From the NCBI GenBank assembly GCA_904066235.2, contig CAJFCV020000001.1, positions 496,001 to 560,000 on the forward strand: a DNA stretch of 64,000 nt, read 5' to 3'. The notes below the pieces were generated by a model. That model searched no databases. It was not told where the DNA came from and worked only from the letters and a program-made list of their open reading frames with translations. Of the stretch, positions 43,532 to 55,768 are shown one piece after another. Made by a program: the position numbers and the translations under genes. Numbering within the stretch: position 1 is the first letter of the stretch; every line of letters begins with the position of its first letter. This DNA comes from Bursaphelenchus xylophilus (Eukaryota > Nematoda > Chromadorea > Rhabditida > Aphelenchoididae).

Positions 43532-43686
43532 TCAGTTTGTTGGGAAAATAATGAGCACAATGTCGCTGCGCCTATCGCGTTGCTGAAGTAAAAAGCGGTT
43601 TGATTTTCTCCGCAACACAATTCATTTTCTCGGCGGCGATCCGATTTCCGATACGACAGAGTGCTCATTATTTTCCCGACACACTA
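43532..43686. mobile_element. MITE, family M1 (GAGCA subfamily), diverged ends
   Basis: A 155-bp copy whose ends are TATCAGTTTGTTGGGAAAAT and TTTTCCCGACACACTAATA, each with point changes from the consensus. Confidence 0.85.
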
Positions 43687-44915
43687 ATATGAACTACCGT
43701 AATCCCTCCCAAAATTTATCCGCCAAACCGCTAGCGTCTCCCTCGCCGTTCCTTTGTTTATTTCGCCCTTTCTACAACATACTCTATTATTGCGTAAGCG
43801 CGCTTAAAAAGGCTTGAACTAATATGCAGAACAATGGCCCGAGGGTCACTTGTTCGTAAAGGCTTTTCGGAATGCACGAATCCCCAAATTTGGAGCGTTG
43901 GAAGAGGGTTTGGTGCCCTACAACAATATATATTGGAACAAAAAGCTTATGAATTTTTCAACAATGTCCGAAAAAAGTTTGTAAAAAACGCGAAAATTCG
44001 TTACGAATTGTAGTGGACACAAGAGTGACCATGGAAATTCGATGGTCCCGAAATTCTGTATAGCTTTATGTTTATGGAAATGCGGGAAGAAAGAGAGTAT
44101 ACAACTTTTTGTTTTTTGGTCAAAAAAACAAAAAATTTTTGTGGAGAGATGGCAAAAGAGGTTACTTGTGCTCCTGACCGAATTGAAGATTTTTAGCATT
44201 CTGATCAACTCTATATCAAAAATGGTTTGCGAGCAGCCGATATTTACCGATTAGAATTAAGTTTTTTCAACCGTAATCTACGTAGGATGGATGATAAAAA
44301 ATTTGCACTGCAACTTCCTGGTACTGACATGAACTAGTCCGTCCGGAAAGTCGCCGGACTGAAATTGGCGACACTATGAGAAAACGAAAGTCCACTTTGC
44401 ACTGTGCGATTTCTTGCTTTTTGCACCGTGCAATAGGCTTTTTTCGGCTGCCGCTTGCACCCTGACTTTTTTGCACAGCGCAAGCACCTTATACAATTGG
44501 TACATATCTTCTTAAAGTTCATGGACATTGTTTGGCAAAGAAACATTTTTTGATATGGACAAAAGTTGTTAAGCGCTCCCCGCCTTTCGCGTACTCTCTC
44601 GGCGGCAAAGATCGTTGAATATCTCGGCTGCGCCTGCAACGTGCATATCTCGGTAATGGGTTGTAGGGCCGGGCCAAGCTTTCTGGATATTGTAACCAAT
44701 CCTATTCATAGACTATTCGAAATTTGAAAATAATTTGCACTTGAGGTAGTTTATTTGTTCGCCAAAATTTGAAGCGAGTTTTATCAAAATAATATCTTTG
44801 AAATTACCTTGTGAATATCTACATTATTTATTGGCTACAAACATTTTAATAATCACATTCATAGAGCTGGACACGTATGCAATCGGATATGTTTTCCCCA
44901 ATCTTCTCCGTTCAT

Positions 44916-47900
44916 TTAAACCATCACCGTGAGCAGACTGTTCAACAAGTAGAAGAAGATGGCCGAGGACAAGGTCAAGCTGACCACCGACATTGTCAAA
45001 TAGCCCTTATCACGGCTCTGAACTTTTTGCACAGCTCTTGTGTCCTTCTTGATTAAGCCACAGTCCATGCGCTCGTACACCGAAAAAATCATCTCCCTCG
45101 CCTTCGGCCACGCGAACGGCCCTTGCAGTCGATAGGAATACGGTAAATCTGGATGGAAGAGAAGTCGATACGCCAGCTTCGGATCCGTGAAAACGAGGCG
45201 GAACGGGTCCGCATAACAGCCGATCAGTTGGCCCATTTCGCGCATATAGTCGATGAAACAGACCTTGGTGTAGTTGGCGCGCGCCCCCATGTACTGCCGG
45301 CGACGCTGCTCCTGGTCGCGCATAATCTCGGCGTGCATGGCGTTCGTGGTGGGCAATTTAACGTGGCCGGCGTTCACTTCGAAGAAGACGCGCGCCTGCA
45401 TCTCCATCGCTGGCATAATGGCGCCGGAAAGCTGGAAATGAAAAATTTGACAGTAAAAATTTTTTTTGTCTGTTTGTCGGGAAAATAATGTGGATTTTGG
45501 GTTCAAAGAATCTTCTCCTTCTGCTCAATTTTTTGAATACCAAAATGTGCAATTTGCATATTTAAATTTTTTTAGCAAAAATTTGCATATTAAAAAATTA
45601 TTTTGAATATTCAAATTTTTTAAGATGATTTTTTGGGTCCAAAAACAATAATTTTTGCATATTCAAATTTTTTTACCAAAAATTTGCATATTCAAAACAT
45701 TTTGAATATTCAAAAAGTTTTAATTTGCATGTTCAAATTTTTTATTGTACTATTTTCATAAAGTGAATGGACATTTGGTCGCGCCTTAAAGAGTTTTTAG
45801 CAAAAATTTGCATATTAAAAAAATATTTTGAATATGCAAATTTTTAAGGATGATTTTTTGAGTCCCAAAATTATAATTTTTGCATATTCAATTTGTCAAA
45901 AATTTGCATATTCAGAAATTTTGAAAATTCAAAAAAAATTTAATCTGCATATTCAAATTTTTTATTGTACTATGCGTTGGCGACAAGGGCTTGAAACAGT
46001 TCAAAATTCACTGCAAAAAATGTCCACGCACTTTATGAAAATAATAATGTCAGTCCTCCGAATGACCCAACCTCCTCACCTGTAGCATGCCCACCATCGC
46101 CAGAGTGGTCCCTTTTTTCGATTCCATCAAACTCAATGGGAACATGTTCTTCCACAGTCTCAAATCATCATCCTTGGTTGGAATGATCTTGCCATTCTCC
46201 AGATAATCAAAGTTGTAGCTGAATCCAGTCGCCATCACCACATCCTCGATCTCTTCAACGGTCCCATCCGCGAATTTGACGGAATTTTCGGTGAATGAGT
46301 GGATTTCCGGCTTCAGGACGACTTGACCTGCTGCCAAACGGAGCTGCAGCTCGTCGCAGATCTGGAAATGTTTTGGGGTAAACATTGGACATGCGATTTT
46401 TCGGGAATTTTTGAGAGAAAAAATCAAAAAAAAAAAATTTTTTTCATTGTGCCCTAAAGCTTTATTGCAAAATTAGAATAATTTTTTTTTACAGTTTCTC
46501 AGGATTTTTAGCTTGAGCTTTGCAGAAATAATCAAGATTTTTAGTTCGGAATTTTTCAAAAAAAAATATTTTTTTTTGTTTTTTTAATTTCCAAAAAATC
46601 AGCGTCTGTTACAAATGCCAAATAAATATTTTTTCAAAAAAATACTATTTTCCAAGCAAAATGAATGAAGATCAAGCCAAAAACTATTTTTTGTCTGACT
46701 GACTCTCCTCATTTTGCGTGCTCTCTCGAAAAAAGATTGTTTAATATCTGGGATATGAGCGAAAGCAGAGAACTAAAATTTTCAGGGATTGATATTTGGC
46801 CTATTTGGAGCTTCCACGCCAAATTTGGTGATGATCTGGGAGAAAATTTTTTTTTGAATTTTTTTCCAAAAAAAATCTTTTTCATTTCATTTCAAAAAAT
46901 CAGCGTCTGTTACGAATGCCGAACCGAACATTTTTTTCAAAAAACCACTTTTTTCCGAGCAAAATGAACGAAGATCTGGACAAAACCTTTTTTTTGTCTG
47001 ACCGACTCTCCTCATTTTGCGTGCTCTCTCGAAAAAAGATTGCGTAATATCTCGAACGCGAGAGAAAGCAGAGAGCTAAAATTTTCAGGGATTTATACCT
47101 GGCCTATTTGGAACTTCCATGCCAAATTTGGTGATGATCTGGGAGAAAAAAATTTTTTGAAATTTTTTCCAAAAATTTTTTTTTCTTTCAAAATGCCAAA
47201 AAATCCCCTACCAAGATTGGATCCTGATTGTAGCTTTTATGTTCCGGATTCAGCCCGTAGATTTTGTGGTCGAAACAACTTCTGAACGCCCTCTCCATGA
47301 GGCCGGCGTGGAAATCGCGGCCGAAAACCTTCTTCACGTATTCCAAGATGCGCCGATTGCAGTAGATGTCGTTGGGTTTGCCGTAGATGGTCCGATGATG
47401 GATCCAGGCGCCGCGCCGCGTACTCAGAAAGCAGGATTTGGCGATTTGGCCGACTTCCGAAGCCGCATCCGTGCCGGAATTTCCGAGGCCAACAATAAGG
47501 ACTTTTTTGTTTTCGAAAATGTTGGCGTCCTGAAAAAAGGTAATTTTAGGTTGGTTTTGAAAAGGTCAAGGAATCAAAATATCAAAAAAAAAATGTTAGA
47601 AAACAATTTTTTTTTTGATTTTTTGAAATTTTTTTAATGAAATTTCAAAGGCCAAATTTCAATTTTTTACAAATTTTTTTCTTATTTTTCATCGAATATT
47701 TAATTTTCTTGAATTTTTTTTTAATAAAATTTCAAAATCCAAATTTTTATTTTTTGCAAAAAAATTTTTTTCATAAAAAATCAAAAACAAAATTTTTTTT
47801 GCTAACCCTTAGGGCATCTTAAAAATCACTTTTCAGAATTTTCCAGTTCTTAGAAAATGTTGAAAAATTTCAAAATCAACTTTTTCCCACCTTATAATCC

Positions 47901-48899
47901 TTGGAATGGATGATTTTCCCCTTGAAATTCTTCTGTCCCGGGTATTCCGGAGGCATGAATGGGACCGACTGTCGGCCAGTGCAAATCAAAACGGCTTGGA
48001 AGACCTCGCTGCTCTTGTTTTTGTTGGCATCTTGATATTCGACAGCCCATTCGCCCGTCTCTTCGAAATCGGGCGTCCGCTCCACTCGAGTTACTCGATG
48101 ATTGAAGCGAACATTCTTCAAAATATCATGGTGTTTGGCGTATAATTGAAGGTATTGGTGCATACCTGAAACATTATTGGGTATTGTATTAGTATTTTCA
48201 TAAAGTGCCTAGACTTTTTTCACCTACGTTGATTGGTCATGAACCATGGGAAGTCAAGTGGAGGAGGGAAGTCGGAATAGGCGCTCATCTCCTTCGAGGT
48301 GTTCATGATTGTCTTCTTCATCACACAGGAGACTGAAAAAAGAAAATTAAAAGATTTTGGCAAAAAGTATCAAAAAGTATCCAAAAATTTTTTTTCAAAG
48401 AAATCATTTTTTAGAAAAAGCGTTTTTCTCAACAAAAAACTAAAAGGTATCCAAATGTATCCAACAAAGTTTTTCCTCAAAAAATTTAAAAACAACCAAA
48501 AAACAAAAAAGTATCAAAAAGTATCCAATATTATTTTTTCCTTGAACATGCCCAAAAAAATTCAAAAAGTATCCACAAAATTCAAAAGGTATCAAAAAGT
48601 ATCCAAAAAATTCAGAAAGTATCAAAAAGTATCCATAATAACCAAAAAAATTCCTCCGAAAAACCAGTTTTTTCCTAAAAATTTAAAAATTCTTCCAAAA
48701 GACCATTTTTTTCAAAAAATCCCAATCTTCACTTACATTCAGTATTTTCATTCTGATAGTACCACAAACCTCCAACATTATTTCTCAGCTCAAAAACCAC
48801 CGGTTCATAGCCGTAGGCCTTGGCCCAGCGGGCGCTTGGCAGGCCCGACACACCGGCCCCGATGATTGCGCAGCGTTTTGGCGACGCCGAGTTAACCAT
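44916..48899 (-). CDS. Flavin-containing monooxygenase, upstream tandem copy
   Basis: Six exons are 48899-48737, 48332-48228, 48165-47891, 47529-47212, 46361-46080 and 45431-44916, giving 552 aa. Motifs: FAD site CAIIGAGVSGLPSAR, MHQYLQLYAKHHD, ICTGRQSVPFMPPEYPG, NADPH site VLIVGLGNSGTD, VMATGFSYNFDY and a C-terminal hydrophobic anchor (MSVVSLTLSSAIFFYLL). Exon 1 equals exons 1+2 of the downstream copy in length (163 = 71+92) and exon 3 equals exons 4+5 (275 = 139+136), so the two genes differ by two clean intron losses or gains. Expected role: NADPH-dependent N/S-oxygenation of small molecules at the ER. The introns carry microsatellite-like GTATCAAAAAGTATCC tracts (48350-48650) and a TTTGCATATTCAAATTTTT tract (45540-45960). 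Confidence 0.94.
45536..45965. repeat. AT-rich minisatellite in FMO intron 5
   Basis: AAAAATTTGCATATTCAAA units in a ~215-base block that is itself present twice (45540-45750 and 45800-45965), each ending TTTTTTATTGTACTAT. A left end of an M1 MITE (GTGGATTT type) is at 45469-45497. Confidence 0.75.
46690..47160. repeat. Duplicated R1-type block in FMO intron 4
   Basis: Two ~300-base copies of TCTGACTGACTCTCCTCAT, GCGTGCTCTCTCGAAAAAAG, AGAGAACTAAAATTTTCAGG and TTTGGTGATGATCTGGGAG lie in tandem in the intron before exon 5. Confidence 0.75.
48350..48650. repeat. GTATCAAAAAGTATCCA microsatellite-like tract
   Basis: Many imperfect copies of AAAAAGTATCAAAAAGTATC lie in FMO intron 1. A short tract of the same unit is in the matching intron of the other FMO (about 42095-42125). 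Confidence 0.8.
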
Positions 48900-50426
48900 T
48901 GTTGAGTTGCTTGAAGTGCGCGGGTCAAGGAGAACTGAAAGTAGCTATTGTAAATTGTGGAATTCATTTTTCCTAAGATAGTTAAAAAGTAATTTTTTGA
49001 AATTTCACTAAAAATCCTCGAATTGGGGGTTTTCGAAGGCGCTGATTTCTATAAATGGCTACATTCTTCAGTCTTGTATAGTACCCAACTCCCTCATATC
49101 TCATCAAAAACTTTTTGCGACCTTTTCCAACCTGTGGCCAGCCCTTTTTTTGCGGCTTTACACAACCATGTTGCTAGGCGATCCGGGTTTTCAGCTAGCC
49201 CTTAAAAATGTGGCTGTAATCTCAACTCATCGGCTAGTCAACGGATTTAGCAACGTTTGCTGCACATATTGGGCCAATACCCGATAGGCTGGAAATGAAT
49301 GGTAGCCAGAAATTATCGCTCATTTTCCCCCTCCTTCCCCACCTTTGAACCCCCTCAAAGTTTGGTAAGAAACTACCTGTTGAAACTGGCCGTTCGGCCT
49401 TCTTTTTATTCCATTCTTGTGGCCAGCCCCTCTCATTGATTTAGGGCTTAATTCTGCAAACTTCCGTCCGATTTTACCTTTGACTTTTGCCTTGTTTGTT
49501 TGGAAATTACCCAATTGAATGACGGGAGGGGCGGCGCTCGCGCATCCTCTGTAGTTTAGGCACAAGTTTGGGACAGGCAATTCGTGAGTAACCCGAAATA
49601 CGGCGAATAATACGAGAATACGAGGGATTCTTCAATTCAGCTTCAAATAGTTATGTTTTCTGATGCTGTAAAATAGTAAACAATGCATCAAAAATTTTGA
49701 GGAGAAAGGTGACGCACGTCAAACTGAGGAGTCCGATGACCGGAATAGACTCTTCGCTATCGGGTTTTTACACCTCGTCTTGATTTCGCAGAGAAAGAGA
49801 GAAAAAAGACACGCAAAAACGTACTCTCTCGCCCGAAAAATTCCCCATTTCTCCCCCGACAAAACGTTTTTTCGCGTCTTTTTTTGGCAAATGGCCAATC
49901 CATTCACTGGACTGTTTTAGCTTATCTCAGTTTGACGTGTGACGTGCTAGGCGGGCCAAAAATTATTGATGGTTACGGCGATTGATGGTTAGATCTTTTT
50001 CGACGATTAGGTTGCTCGATGTTCGATCCTTACAAGGGATGTACCCCAACGCTCTGATTTTTCTTATTTTGCACACGCTTCATGTATAGGCCTCTATCGC
50101 ATCGAAAATCGCATCGCCGAGGGAATAAACTGTCTCGCGACAAAATCAAATTGCTTTTCACTTCAGCGACGCGATTAACGCAGCGACACGCGTTATTTTC
50201 CCGACAGACTGGTACTTGCCGTCTTGTGACAAGTTCGCACCTTGTAGAAATGTCAAGACCTGTTGTTCCGTCTAGTCCTCGTTGACCACAAATTATTCCT
50301 TGTCGAAATCCCATGTTTGAACACCTACCCTATGCATTCAAATTTCTCTTGTTACTTTTTTCTCTCATTTCCTGTGGCTTCGTTTCTGGACGTTACGAAT
50401 TTCGACTACGTTGGCCTTGATGTAAC
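48900..50426. repeat. Intergenic region upstream of the first GT31 gene
   Basis: No gene is seen. 49720-49910 is a ~190-base repeat (GACGCACGTCAAACTGAG, CGTACTCTCTCGCCCG, TTTTTTCGCGTC). It occurs inverted at about 53710-53925 and, diverged, at 27340-27480. 50096-50211 is a worn M1 MITE with only its right end intact. Confidence 0.6.
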
Positions 50427-53400
50427 ATGCTCGCATCTCAGCGATCTTATCGGATTTTCTGTTACGGTATGTAGCCTTAAAATTTTATTTTATTTTTCAC
50501 CTTATCATAGAAAAAAATTTTTAAATTGAGTTACAAACAGTGTTTTTATTTCCACAAAAAATTTTGTGTGAAATTACGAGAAAATCAAAATGTTTTTGCA
50601 ATTTTTGGGATGAAAGGCTGCATTCTGTCTTTAACTGGGAGTCGTTTCCACAAAAAATGAACTTTTTCCGCACGAAACTGGCAAAGATATGGGCAAAAAG
50701 AGTTCTTTTTCTTTTCATCACTCTCCGCATTTTTCGTACTCTCTCGGCGCCCAAGATTGCTGAATATTTCGTGCGGAAAAGTAATTTTTTTTCTGAAATT
50801 TGAACAACGTCAAAGCTCAGGACCCTCAGGCTCAGGGAAAATAATGAGTATTATGTCGCTGCGCCGATCACATCGCCCAATTGAAAAGCAATTTGATTTT
50901 CTCCACGAAAAAATTAATTTTCGGCAATGCGATTTCCGATGCGACAGAGTGTTCATTATTTTCCCGACAGACTGATATCTTTTTCTCAATTTTCTTCTGT
51001 TCCCTCTCCAAAATTGGAAAGAGAAAAAATAATTTCCCCCGTTTTCAGTCCTCTGCCTCTCCTGCCTCTACATTCTCTATCGCAACTCGCAGCTCAACCC
51101 CCTCAACAGGCGGATTTCCAAGTCGGCGGACCAACTTATCAAAGAGCTGCTCAACTTCCACTACTTCAACATGACCCTCAAGAACTTCCATCTGCGGTAC
51201 TCAATGACTGCGCCCAAAGTGAAGAGCTGCTACAATACAACACTTTTCGTCGCCATCATGTCCACCGGCGACTATTTAGCGCATGCGCAACGAGCCGCGA
51301 TGAGAGAGACGTATCTGGCGAAGGTCTGACTTGTGCTTTTGCTTTTTTGGATGTTTGAACAGGTGTTTTTGAGGGGGGTGTTTGGGCATCGTTAGAAAAA
51401 ATATTATAGCCAGATTTGGGAAGCGAATCTAAAATTATCAGTTTGTCGGGAAAATAATGAGCACATTGTCGACAGACTGTTATCTACCAAGTAAACTACG
51501 TTTTATCTTGTTCGGGATAACTCAAGTTTATGTAATTTTGAGCTTACCGAAACCCCTCTACTCAAAATATTTTTTCCACGGTTCGAGGAAAGGTGACGTG
51601 ACCCCGAACTTTTGCTTTTCCAACTACCAAAGAACACAAGACCAACAGTTCTTGTTGATTTAGGGTTTAATTGTGATGAACCTGTGATTTCCGGTCCACA
51701 CCCACTCAGCCTAAGCTTGAAAAAAAGTCGAAAAATCATATTTGGTTTCGGGATTAAGTTTTAACGGCAGTCAGCAGGCAAGGTGTTCTCCAATGTATAC
51801 ATGATCTAAATTATCGATGATTTGGAATGCTAGTACACATGGCTCTTGGGTCGGCCCCGGCCGTAAATTGCGGCCCGGCCCGTTTCAATTTTGTTGCGGC
51901 CCAGCCCGGTAGCCATGTCTAAATACTAATAGATCGTTGCTAAAGTCACTGGGAGTAATTGTGGCGTTTGCGCTGACCAAGAAAGCCTATTGCACAGTAG
52001 AAACAGCAAAAACTTCGCATAGTACAAAGTAAAACTCTTGTTGCTGCATAGTGCATGTCGCAAAAATCACTCGCAGGGTCGTTGAAAAATCTTAAAGACT
52101 TTTTGCCGCGACCAGTATCTGTCTGCCGGGAAAATAATGAGCACAATGTCGGTGCGCCGACCGCGTCCCTGAAGTGAAAAGCAATTTGATTTTGCCGCGG
52201 CACAATTCATTTTCCCGTCATTGATTTTAGATCCGGCAGAGTGCTCATTATTTTCCCGACAAACTGATAGAATGCGCTAACAATCCTGACCGGGCCAAGC
52301 CAAAAGAAAATTTGAAAATGGCCGGCCCAAAGCCATGGCTAGTACCCAGGACACACATGACAAAAATTCCTGTCCGCAGAATCTTGCATGTCATCATGTT
52401 TGGAGAGACTCAGGGGCTTCCCTGACCTTAATCCGCTTTTCCGGCGCTCTCTCTCTCTCTATTCTGCTTCCGGAAATGTATTCTTCCGGACAATCAAGCG
52501 TCTTGGCCGTTCGATTGGACAAAGATGTTGGCCATGTTTATGCACGGGCAGCCAGTGTTTGACCTTTGGATTTTTGGCTCCGCAAAAAACGTAGTCTGTA
52601 TTGTAGAAAACATACCAACCTAGAACGAAGCTTAAGGCGAAAATTGAAGCGAATAGAGGCCAAGAGTACGGTAGGAAGAGGAAAAATATGTTAAGGAAAT
52701 TTCAGTGAGTCAGCGAACGCAAATAAAAATGTTTTGAACGGAGAGATTAGAGAGAAGTTTTGATGATAATGCAAAGATTCGAAGGGAAAAGTTTAAAGGT
52801 AAAAATAGGCGATAAAGAAACTGCAGAGACAAAATGCACTGTGCGCCGCGACAAAAATCAACTCACTTTCGAAATCGTGTAGTACCTCCTCCCTTGCCAG
52901 GGGGAGATAATACGCGTTTATCCTTCAGCAAATTTAAAACTCTATGTGGTTGGCGAAAACAGGGGAAAGCAATTCATTTTTTTAGCAACTAAATTTTGAT
53001 CCCCACGTTTTTCCTTTCAGGCCCCGCAACTCAACATCAATTACAAATTCTTTATTGGCTATCGGAATGACAGTCGAATCGACCTGGTTACGAGGGAGAT
53101 GGAGAAATACGGCGATATCGTGATTATCGACGCGTTTGACTCGTACGCCAACAACTCGATCAAATGGAACGCAATGTATCAATATCATCAGAGTTTTTGC
53201 AGCCAATCCCTCTTTTTCATGAAGATTGATGATGATGTTGTTGTGGAGTTTGACCGGCTCTTCCAATGGTTGGCACTGGACTTTGGCGGAATCATTACGG
53301 GCCTCACGGACTGGCTGGTTTGCCAGCGAATTCAAGGCGTCAAACCTTATAGAGATAAGGGCAATAAATGGTAGGTCGTATCAGTGGCGTAGCTGCCACC

Positions 53401-54762
53401 AATTCTGGACTAGAGTCTTGGCAAAACTGGTGGACAGTTTTACACAAAAAAATCAACGTTTTCCGTGCAAACTGGCAACGATTTCACGAGTTGCATGTGT
53501 ATGAGGGTCCCTAGTCTAGGTCCTATCTTAGATCCCAAGCCCATGACGACTGCAAACACAATGACAAACGAATAACTAAGCCCTAGCTAAAAGGCACTTA
53601 CGGCGAAAAAATTCAATTATAACCTCACAAAGGTTGAACTCGGATTCCAAGACGAGTTGACCAGAAATACCATACAATAGACAAACAAATAGTAGACAAT
53701 TTATTGCACAAAAACGGTATGGGGATTACGTTGGCAATCCCCCAAAAAAAGACGCGAAAAAACCTTTTGTCGGGGAAGAAATGGGGAATTTTTGGGGCGA
53801 GAGAGTACGTTTTTGCGCGTCTTCTCTGTCTTCTCTGTGAAATGAAGACGAAGTGTAAAGAACCGACAGCGAAAAGTCTATTCCGGTCACCGGACTTCTC
53901 AGTTTGACGTGCGTCGCACCTGTAAGCCTTTCCTTGTGACTCTAAAAAAGCCTGAGGGGCTATCAAAGTGAAAAGAAAAATTTCTTTTATATACACCATT
54001 AAGAATAGGACATGTTACATGACATTTCAGGTACGTCTCTGAAGCCGAATACCCGTACCATTGGTATCCGGTGTACTGTAACGGCTACACGGTGATAATG
54101 CCGAGTCAGACAGTGACAAAAGTACATGCCGAAGCGAAGCGGCACAACTTTCTTCGCATTGACGACGTGTTCTTTACCGGCGTCACCACGGAAGCGATCC
54201 AAGTTCCGATCGTGGACTTCCAAGGGGTCCTTCATGACGTGAGTTGGTTCTTTTGCCCTTTGAACATGCTGTTGACATGCATGTGATCAGAGACTATGGA
54301 AGAAGTGAAAGGCACTGTAGTCTTCCAGGCAATATTTGTCGTATATAATGTCACCTAAGAAAAATAGAGCAATGAAATAAATTTCGTACGGTCTTTGAGC
54401 CTTCTAGCTAATACTTACATCTTTTGCTTTTCCTGGTAACGTTAAGCGTGACATTGCACACGATAAGAAAGTTCAAGACAGTATTTGTCCCATTAAATGT
54501 CACTTTTCGATGCCTGGAACTCTTTTTTCACATTTTCTTCTTGTAATGCGCTTCATATTTTCAGTTCCCCCTAGCACAATGCCTCCAGAACATTCCGTTA
54601 CCGATTGTGGCCGCAACTGGCCATCAACTCAACCAGGTTTACGGGCAATTCTTTAAACTTCAATTGTGCGATGACCTCTCCGAAGAATACAGAAAAACCC
54701 CGGAAGCCAATCAAACTGTAATCCCGCCACATGTTGAGGAAGACACGGAAACTTCAAGTTGA
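50427..54762 (+). CDS. GT31 (beta-1,3-hexosyltransferase-like) glycosyltransferase, copy 1
   Basis: Exons are 50427-50466, 51049-51323, 53021-53370, 54031-54238 and 54565-54762, giving 356 aa. The 13-codon first exon was found by phase and by similarity of MLASQRSYRIF to the MLSSQRPCRIF start of the next GT31 gene. A short cytoplasmic tail is followed by a signal-anchor (VLCLSCLYILYRN) and a stem, as in type II Golgi enzymes. The catalytic domain has TTLFVAIMSTGDY...RAAMRETYLAK, YKFFIGYRND, the metal-binding DDD in FFMKIDDDVVVEF, the WYPVYCNGYTVIMPS block and RIDDVFFTGV, all GT31 landmarks. It probably transfers Gal or GlcNAc/GalNAc from a UDP-sugar in the Golgi; the acceptor is unknown. Exon 2 ends at an unusual GTCTGA donor. 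Intron 2 contains a hAT-like element and two MITEs. Confidence 0.88.
50831..50975. mobile_element. MITE, family M1 (GAGCA subfamily), worn left end
   Basis: AGGGAAAATAATGAGTATTA at the left, CCCGACAGACTGATA at the right; intron 1 of the GT31 gene. Confidence 0.8.
51438..51481. mobile_element. M1 MITE reduced to its ends
   Basis: Only 44 bp: ATCAGTTTGTCGGGAAAATA, then GAGCACATTGTCGACAGACTG. The interior has been deleted so that the two ends nearly touch. Confidence 0.8.
51837..52337. mobile_element. Second hAT-like GGCCC-rich element with 8-bp target duplication
   Basis: The ends ACATGGCTCTTGGGTCGGCC and GGCCGGCCCAAAGCCATG are inverted repeats. GCTAGTAC flanks both sides (51829-51836 and 52338-52345). 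It lies in intron 2 of the GT31 gene and contains a nested M1 MITE. No transposase. Confidence 0.82.
52118..52267. mobile_element. MITE, family M1, nested in the hAT-like element
   Basis: A 150-bp copy with TCTGTCTGCCGGGAAAATAA and its right end TTTTCCCGACAAACTGAT. It is located inside 51837-52337, so it inserted later. Confidence 0.85.
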
Positions 54763-54893
54763 ACATGTATAGTACCCTCTTTGATGTTTGTTTATATTGA
54801 AAATAAATGAGGTTTGCAGCGACTGAGGGTCACCAAAAATTCCCGCCAAAATAGGCGAGAAAGTCAGAGAAAAAGTGCCTTTCACAAGAAAAT

Positions 54894-54921
54894 TGTGCTC
54901 ATTATTTTCCCGACAGACTGA
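54894..54921. mobile_element. M1 MITE fragment, right end
   Basis: TTGTGCTCATTATTTTCCCG, then ACAGACTG; the left part is absent. Confidence 0.7.
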
Positions 54922-55019
54922 AAATACGCTTTTCTCTATATCAGCTGCGCGGGTTACTGCCCTTTCGGGGTGGGCTCTTCGGGGTCGCCTTTCCGGGGTG
55001 AGCCCAACATCAACAGAAG

Positions 55020-55441
55020 CCCCAAGAGATCAGGTCGGTAATGTTGTTCAAGGAACTGGTAACCTAGATGTTTTGTCCCAACTACCGACTAAGAAGACGA
55101 TGACGCGGAATATCAACAAGATCAGAAAAAGACTTGGTGCTTCTGATTTCATCCGTCATTTGATGAGTTTGCCTTTTCCAAAGCCGGAGGATATTGAACA
55201 TTACTACGAAAGCGTGTTTTACAAATTCCGTGGTCTACTTGGGGCTGACGCGACTCGATTACTGATACCATTAAGCTCTACATGGACCACACTTGGATTG
55301 GAGCTCCTGGATTACTGCCTGGTGATCCTCGAGAACGGCCATTGTTTGAGAAAGAGTTTTGGAATTGCTACAACTACACCATGACCGACTTGCCCCGGAC
55401 CAACAATCACGTGGAGGCTTACTGCCTTTGCATCCATCAAT
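55020..55441 (+). pseudogene. MULE-type transposase relic
   Basis: The frame from about 55090 reads KKTMTRNINKIRKRLGAS and PFPKPEDIEHYYESVFYKFRG. After a shift of frame near 55270 it reads LYMDHTWIGAPGLLPGDPRE, EKEFWNCYNYTMTDLPRTNN and HVEAY. The W..Y......RTNNHVEAY ending is characteristic of MULE (Mutator-like) transposases in invertebrates. The frame change and the missing DDE core mean it is a fragment. Terminal inverted repeats were not found. Confidence 0.6.
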
Positions 55442-55768
55442 AGTCAGAAAACAAGTCCAGAATCCATGTTTGCAAATATATATCTGGTGGCGTATTTCCA
55501 GCGCGCGTCTATTCTATCTTCGTTGTTTTTTCAAACATATTATATTGCCTCCGAATCGTCACAATCCGTAGCCCAACCTACAGATTTCGCTCCGATCTCG
55601 TACGCAACTCACAATCTAAGCTATATGTATGTATAACGATGCATGTATACATTGCGAACATGAGTAACGAAACTCTCCATGTTTGCAGTGTGTTTGCGTA
55701 GATGTCCGAGGGGATTTATGTGAAACAAGAACTTTTTCTCCCCCCTCCGCGGTCCACATTTTGCGGCC

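Larger units (their letters stand above)
42382..44915. repeat. Intergenic region between the two FMO genes
   Basis: No gene is seen. It contains an R1 copy (42440-42840), the GTTCC-type inverted-repeat element (42873-43240), a small GCACNGTGC cluster (43306-43495) and an M1 MITE (43532-43686). An AT-rich stretch (43900-44250) without features, a second GCACNGTGC cluster (44396-44482) and an R1 fragment (44570-44680) follow. Confidence 0.6.

Noticed and set aside
49320..49580. 86-aa basic minus-strand frame
   Set aside because: No splice context or paralog, and it lies in repeat-like sequence; no support beyond being open.
50263..50529. Leu-rich frame MFEHLPYAFKFLLLLFSL as a signal peptide exon
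   Set aside because: It meets a stop before any donor in phase. The 50427 start in another frame fits the GT31 paralog and the splice phase.
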